This document shows positions 13,801 through 16,288 of a stretch of 16,288 bases of DNA, piece after piece (position 1 is the first letter of the stretch; every line of letters starts with the position of its first letter). The stretch comes from JBAWZR01 sp037142915 (GTDB taxonomy: Bacteria > Patescibacteriota > Minisyncoccia > Moranbacterales > UBA1568): assembly GCA_037142915.1 (NCBI GenBank), contig JBAWZR010000017.1:1-16288 (forward strand), in the 5' to 3' direction. Both the position numbers and the translations under genes were made by a program. A model generated the notes under the pieces. That model searched no databases. It was given only the letters and a program-made list of their open reading frames with translations, and had not been told where the DNA came from.

Positions 13801-15207
13801 ATGCAACGGACACTCATTGAGGAGAGCGTACAATTATTGGGACAGCAGGTGCGGTTATGCGGTTGGGTGCACACGCGTCGTGATCACGGCAAACTCATTT
13901 TTCTCGACCTTCGCGATCGGACTGGGTATGTGCAGGTCGTGGTTATTCCTGATGCGAGTGATGCCTATCATATCGCCAAGGAGCTGCGCCACGAATATGT
14001 CGTCGAGATTATCGGTAAGGTGAAGGATCGTCCCGGCAGTGCTGACAATGACAAGATCCCGACCGGCCGAGTGGAGATCGAAGCGGAGAGTATTACGATC
14101 CTTTCGCGAGTCGAGAGAGATCTGCCCTTCGAGGTTTCCGATGATACGAAGAAAATTAACGAGTCCCTGCGCCTCAAATATCGCTATCTGGATTTGCGCA
14201 CCAAGAGAATGCAAGAAAATCTCCGAGTGCGAGATCGGGTGATCACTTTTTTTCGCGAGTATATGCATCGCAATGATTTCATCGAGGTCGAGACACCGAT
14301 GCTCATGAAGGGTACGCCTGAGGGTTCGCGCGAATACATCGTGCCATCGCGAGTCGACCAGGGACATTTTTATGCCTTGCCCCAGTCCCCGCAGCAATTC
14401 AAACAACTCCTGATGGTGGCGGGCGTGGAGAAATATTTTCAGATTGCCCGGTGTTTCCGTGACGAGGATTTGCGCGGTGACCGACAACCTGAATTCACCC
14501 AATTGGATTTCGAGATGTCATTTGTCACAGAGGAAGATATCCTTCAGTATACTGAGACGATGTTTCTCGAGCTTATCACAACGCTTTTTCCGGAGAAAAA
14601 ACTGACCGTTCAACCGTTTCCGCGGATTACCTATGCCGACTCGATAGAGCAATACGGTTCGGATAAACCTGATTTGCGGGTGAATAAAAACGATCCGAAC
14701 GAATTAGCCTTCGCCTGGATCGTGGACTTCCCGATGTTTGAGAAGGACGATGCCGGACAACTGACTGCCGCTCATCATCCGTTCTGTTCCATCAAAGAGG
14801 AGGATGTCGAGAAATTTATGAAGGGTGAGGATCTGTTGTCTCTGCGTGCGATTTCGTTTGACTTGGTGCTCAATGGGTATGAGCTCTCCTCAGGGAGTAT
14901 CCGTATCCATCAGCCGGAAATCCAAAAACAAGTGTTCAATCTACTCGGTATCAGTGAGAAGGAACAGGAGATACGATTTGGCCATATGCTCGAGGCTTTT
15001 AGATATGGGACTCCTCCACACGGCGGTTTTGCTCCCGGTATCGACCGACTGCTGATGCTCCTCCAAGGTGAACCGAATATCCGTGAAGTGATCGCTTTTC
15101 CGAAGACGGGAGAGGGTCGCGATCTCTTGATGAATGCCCCGATGACCATACCAAAGGAACAATTGCAATTGCTCGGTCTTCGGTTGCTGCCAGTGAAAAA
15201 GAAATAA
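13801..15207 (+). CDS. aspS: Aspartyl-tRNA synthetase lacking the GAD insertion
   Basis: This 468-residue class II synthetase charges tRNA-Asp (or Asp and Asn tRNAs if non-discriminating). An N-terminal OB fold binds the anticodon (RLCGWVHTRRDHGKL). Motif 1 surrounds FIEVETPML, motif 2 is FRDEDLRGDRQPEFTQLD near 219-236, and motif 3 is GGFAPGIDRLLMLL near 408-421. The sequence is of bacterial type (SDKPDLR, then LAFAWIVDFPMFE). However, only about ten residues separate these two landmarks, where bacterial enzymes hold the GAD insertion domain. That explains 468 residues against roughly 590 in typical bacteria. ATG 13801 has no SD, like its neighbours. It sits between the response regulator and mreB, apparently in one transcript. 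Confidence 0.95.
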   Translation: MQRTLIEESVQLLGQQVRLCGWVHTRRDHGKLIFLDLRDRTGYVQVVVIPDASDAYHIAKELRHEYVVEIIGKVKDRPGSADNDKIPTGRVEIEAESITILSRVERDLPFEVSDDTKKINESLRLKYRYLDLRTKRMQENLRVRDRVITFFREYMHRNDFIEVETPMLMKGTPEGSREYIVPSRVDQGHFYALPQSPQQFKQLLMVAGVEKYFQIARCFRDEDLRGDRQPEFTQLDFEMSFVTEEDILQYTETMFLELITTLFPEKKLTVQPFPRITYADSIEQYGSDKPDLRVNKNDPNELAFAWIVDFPMFEKDDAGQLTAAHHPFCSIKEEDVEKFMKGEDLLSLRAISFDLVLNGYELSSGSIRIHQPEIQKQVFNLLGISEKEQEIRFGHMLEAFRYGTPPHGGFAPGIDRLLMLLQGEPNIREVIAFPKTGEGRDLLMNAPMTIPKEQLQLLGLRLLPVKKK

Positions 15208-15212
15208 CTTCT

Positions 15213-16288
15213 ATGGGGGATATCCGTATTCAAAAATTCTTTCGGGATGTGGTCGGAAAACTCTCCGGCCGTTTTTCGCATGATATTGGTATCGACCTCG
15301 GGACGGCAAACACGCTCGTGTATGTGCGTGGGCGAGGTATCGTAATCAATGAGCCCTCCGTCGTGGCGATCAATCAGCGTACGGGGCAGATTCTCGCCAT
15401 CGGTAAGGAGGCGAAGCGGATGGTCGGCAAGACGCCGAGTCATATCGTAGCGACACGGCCGTTGGTCGATGGTGTTGTGAGTGATTTTGAAGTGACACAG
15501 CAGATGCTCCGGTATTTCATCAGTCAGGTAACGAGTGATGGATATTCCTTTTTGCGACGGCCGCGAGTGTTGATCGGTATTCCATGCGGTGTGACCGAAG
15601 TGGAGAAGCGCGCCGTGATCGAGGCGACGCTCAACGCCGGTGCACGAGAGGCCTTCCTGATCGACGAACCGATGGCGGCCGCGATCGGTGCTCGGTTGCC
15701 GGTCATCGATGCCTCCGGCAATATGGTGGTGGATATCGGTGGTGGTACGACTGAGATAGCGGTGATATCGTTGGGTGGCGTGGTGGTCGCCCGCAGTTTG
15801 CGTATCGCTGGTGATGAAATGAATGAGGACATCGTCCGATATTGTCGTGATGAATTCAATATTTTGATAGGAGAAAAAACCGCAGAAGAAGTGAAGATCG
15901 CGGTCGGAAGTGCGTATCGTCAACCACAACCGCTCACGACGGCGGTGCGTGGGCGCGACTTGGTGAGTGGTCTACCCAAAGAAGTGATCGTCACTGACGA
16001 GCAGGTTCGTGAGGCACTCTCTCGGTCGATTCGTATTATCATCAATAATATCAAGACCATCATCGAGGAAACTCCTCCCGAATTGCTCTCGGATATTATG
16101 CAGCGAGGTATTATCCTTGCGGGTGGTGGCAGTCTGATCCGTGGGTTCGATAAACTTCTCGCCAACCAGACCGGTATTGCCGTCCGGTTGATGGAGGATC
16201 CCTTGACGGCAGTCGTGCGTGGCACCGGTATTGTGCTGGATGATATGGAGACGCTCCACGATGTGCTGATCGCCGATCAACAGGACAC
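15213..16288 (+). CDS. mreB: Rod-shape-determining protein MreB (3' end outside the window)
   Basis: The open frame from ATG 15213 runs through the right window edge, giving about 358 residues. It has actin-fold phosphate loops: DIGIDLGTANTLVYV (phosphate 1), VVDIGGGTTEIAVISLGG (phosphate 2) and GIILAGGGSLIRGFDKLL (adenosine motif). MreB polymerises under the cytoplasmic membrane and directs lateral cell-wall synthesis, so the host is probably rod-shaped or at least builds a wall. The gap to aspS is five bases and there is no SD. A normal MreB ends near 340-350 residues, so this one carries at least a short C-terminal extension (METLHDVLIADQQDT). Confidence 0.95.
   Translation, partial: MGDIRIQKFFRDVVGKLSGRFSHDIGIDLGTANTLVYVRGRGIVINEPSVVAINQRTGQILAIGKEAKRMVGKTPSHIVATRPLVDGVVSDFEVTQQMLRYFISQVTSDGYSFLRRPRVLIGIPCGVTEVEKRAVIEATLNAGAREAFLIDEPMAAAIGARLPVIDASGNMVVDIGGGTTEIAVISLGGVVVARSLRIAGDEMNEDIVRYCRDEFNILIGEKTAEEVKIAVGSAYRQPQPLTTAVRGRDLVSGLPKEVIVTDEQVREALSRSIRIIINNIKTIIEETPPELLSDIMQRGIILAGGGSLIRGFDKLLANQTGIAVRLMEDPLTAVVRGTGIVLDDMETLHDVLIADQQD

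Noticed and set aside
14910..15929. Long minus-strand open frame (339 codons) across aspS and mreB
   Set aside because: It opposes two unmistakable conserved genes and its composition (many His, Arg, Thr) is that of an antisense frame.
1..16288. Integrase, transposase or insertion sequence that would explain the mosaic
   Set aside because: None of the frames in the window has recombinase or transposase motifs; the enzyme must be encoded elsewhere if it exists.

Overview
The window looks like a piece of a bacterial chromosome, most plausibly from the Candidate Phyla Radiation (Patescibacteria). The pointers are a short aspartyl-tRNA synthetase without the usual insertion domain, short intergenic gaps, and many genes with no Shine-Dalgarno (SD) sequence. 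UGA and UAA end the clear genes, so the UGA-recoded CPR lineages are unlikely. The phylum call is inference from gene style; no rRNA marker is present.

Layout. At the left edge a minus-strand pair (a partial unknown gene and a cupin) diverges from leuS (711-3191). From 3218 to about 12750 lies a mosaic accessory region. It is punctuated by three same-orientation copies of the 3' end of a histidine-kinase gene (ending GSTFIVEVPVA-stop) at 3218-3340, 7835-7885 and 11831-11881. Block 1 (3341-7834) holds a 138-aa unknown protein, an unknown gene split by an in-frame amber codon, a divergent Ser/Thr-kinase-like protein, a HAD phosphatase, and a nucleotidyltransferase overlapping an S51 peptidase. 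Block 2 (7886-11830) holds a low-molecular-weight phosphatase/ArsC-like protein (minus), a P-loop kinase (minus), tyrS, a prephenate dehydratase/ACT protein, and a Nudix gene whose end has been replaced by the kinase tail. Block 3 (11882-12752) holds a 5'-truncated isoprenoid-synthase-like fragment and an intact Nudix hydrolase (minus). From 12983 the window returns to core-looking, GC-richer DNA: a double-receiver response regulator, aspS and mreB (cut by the window end).

How it fits together. The tails belong to a histidine kinase, and the first gene right of the mosaic is a response regulator. The simplest model is that the native locus was kinase - response regulator - aspS - mreB, and that DNA has repeatedly been inserted at the 3' end of the kinase gene. 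Each event would leave a displaced copy of that end behind as an attachment-site footprint. No recombinase is present here and the intact kinase is not in the window. Strong SD sequences occur only in two blocks (3452-6283 and 8571-11585); the genes around them lack one. This suggests that these two blocks came from SD-using donors. The tail array is the best candidate for an undescribed system. The kinase/HAD/unknown operon of block 1 is the second.
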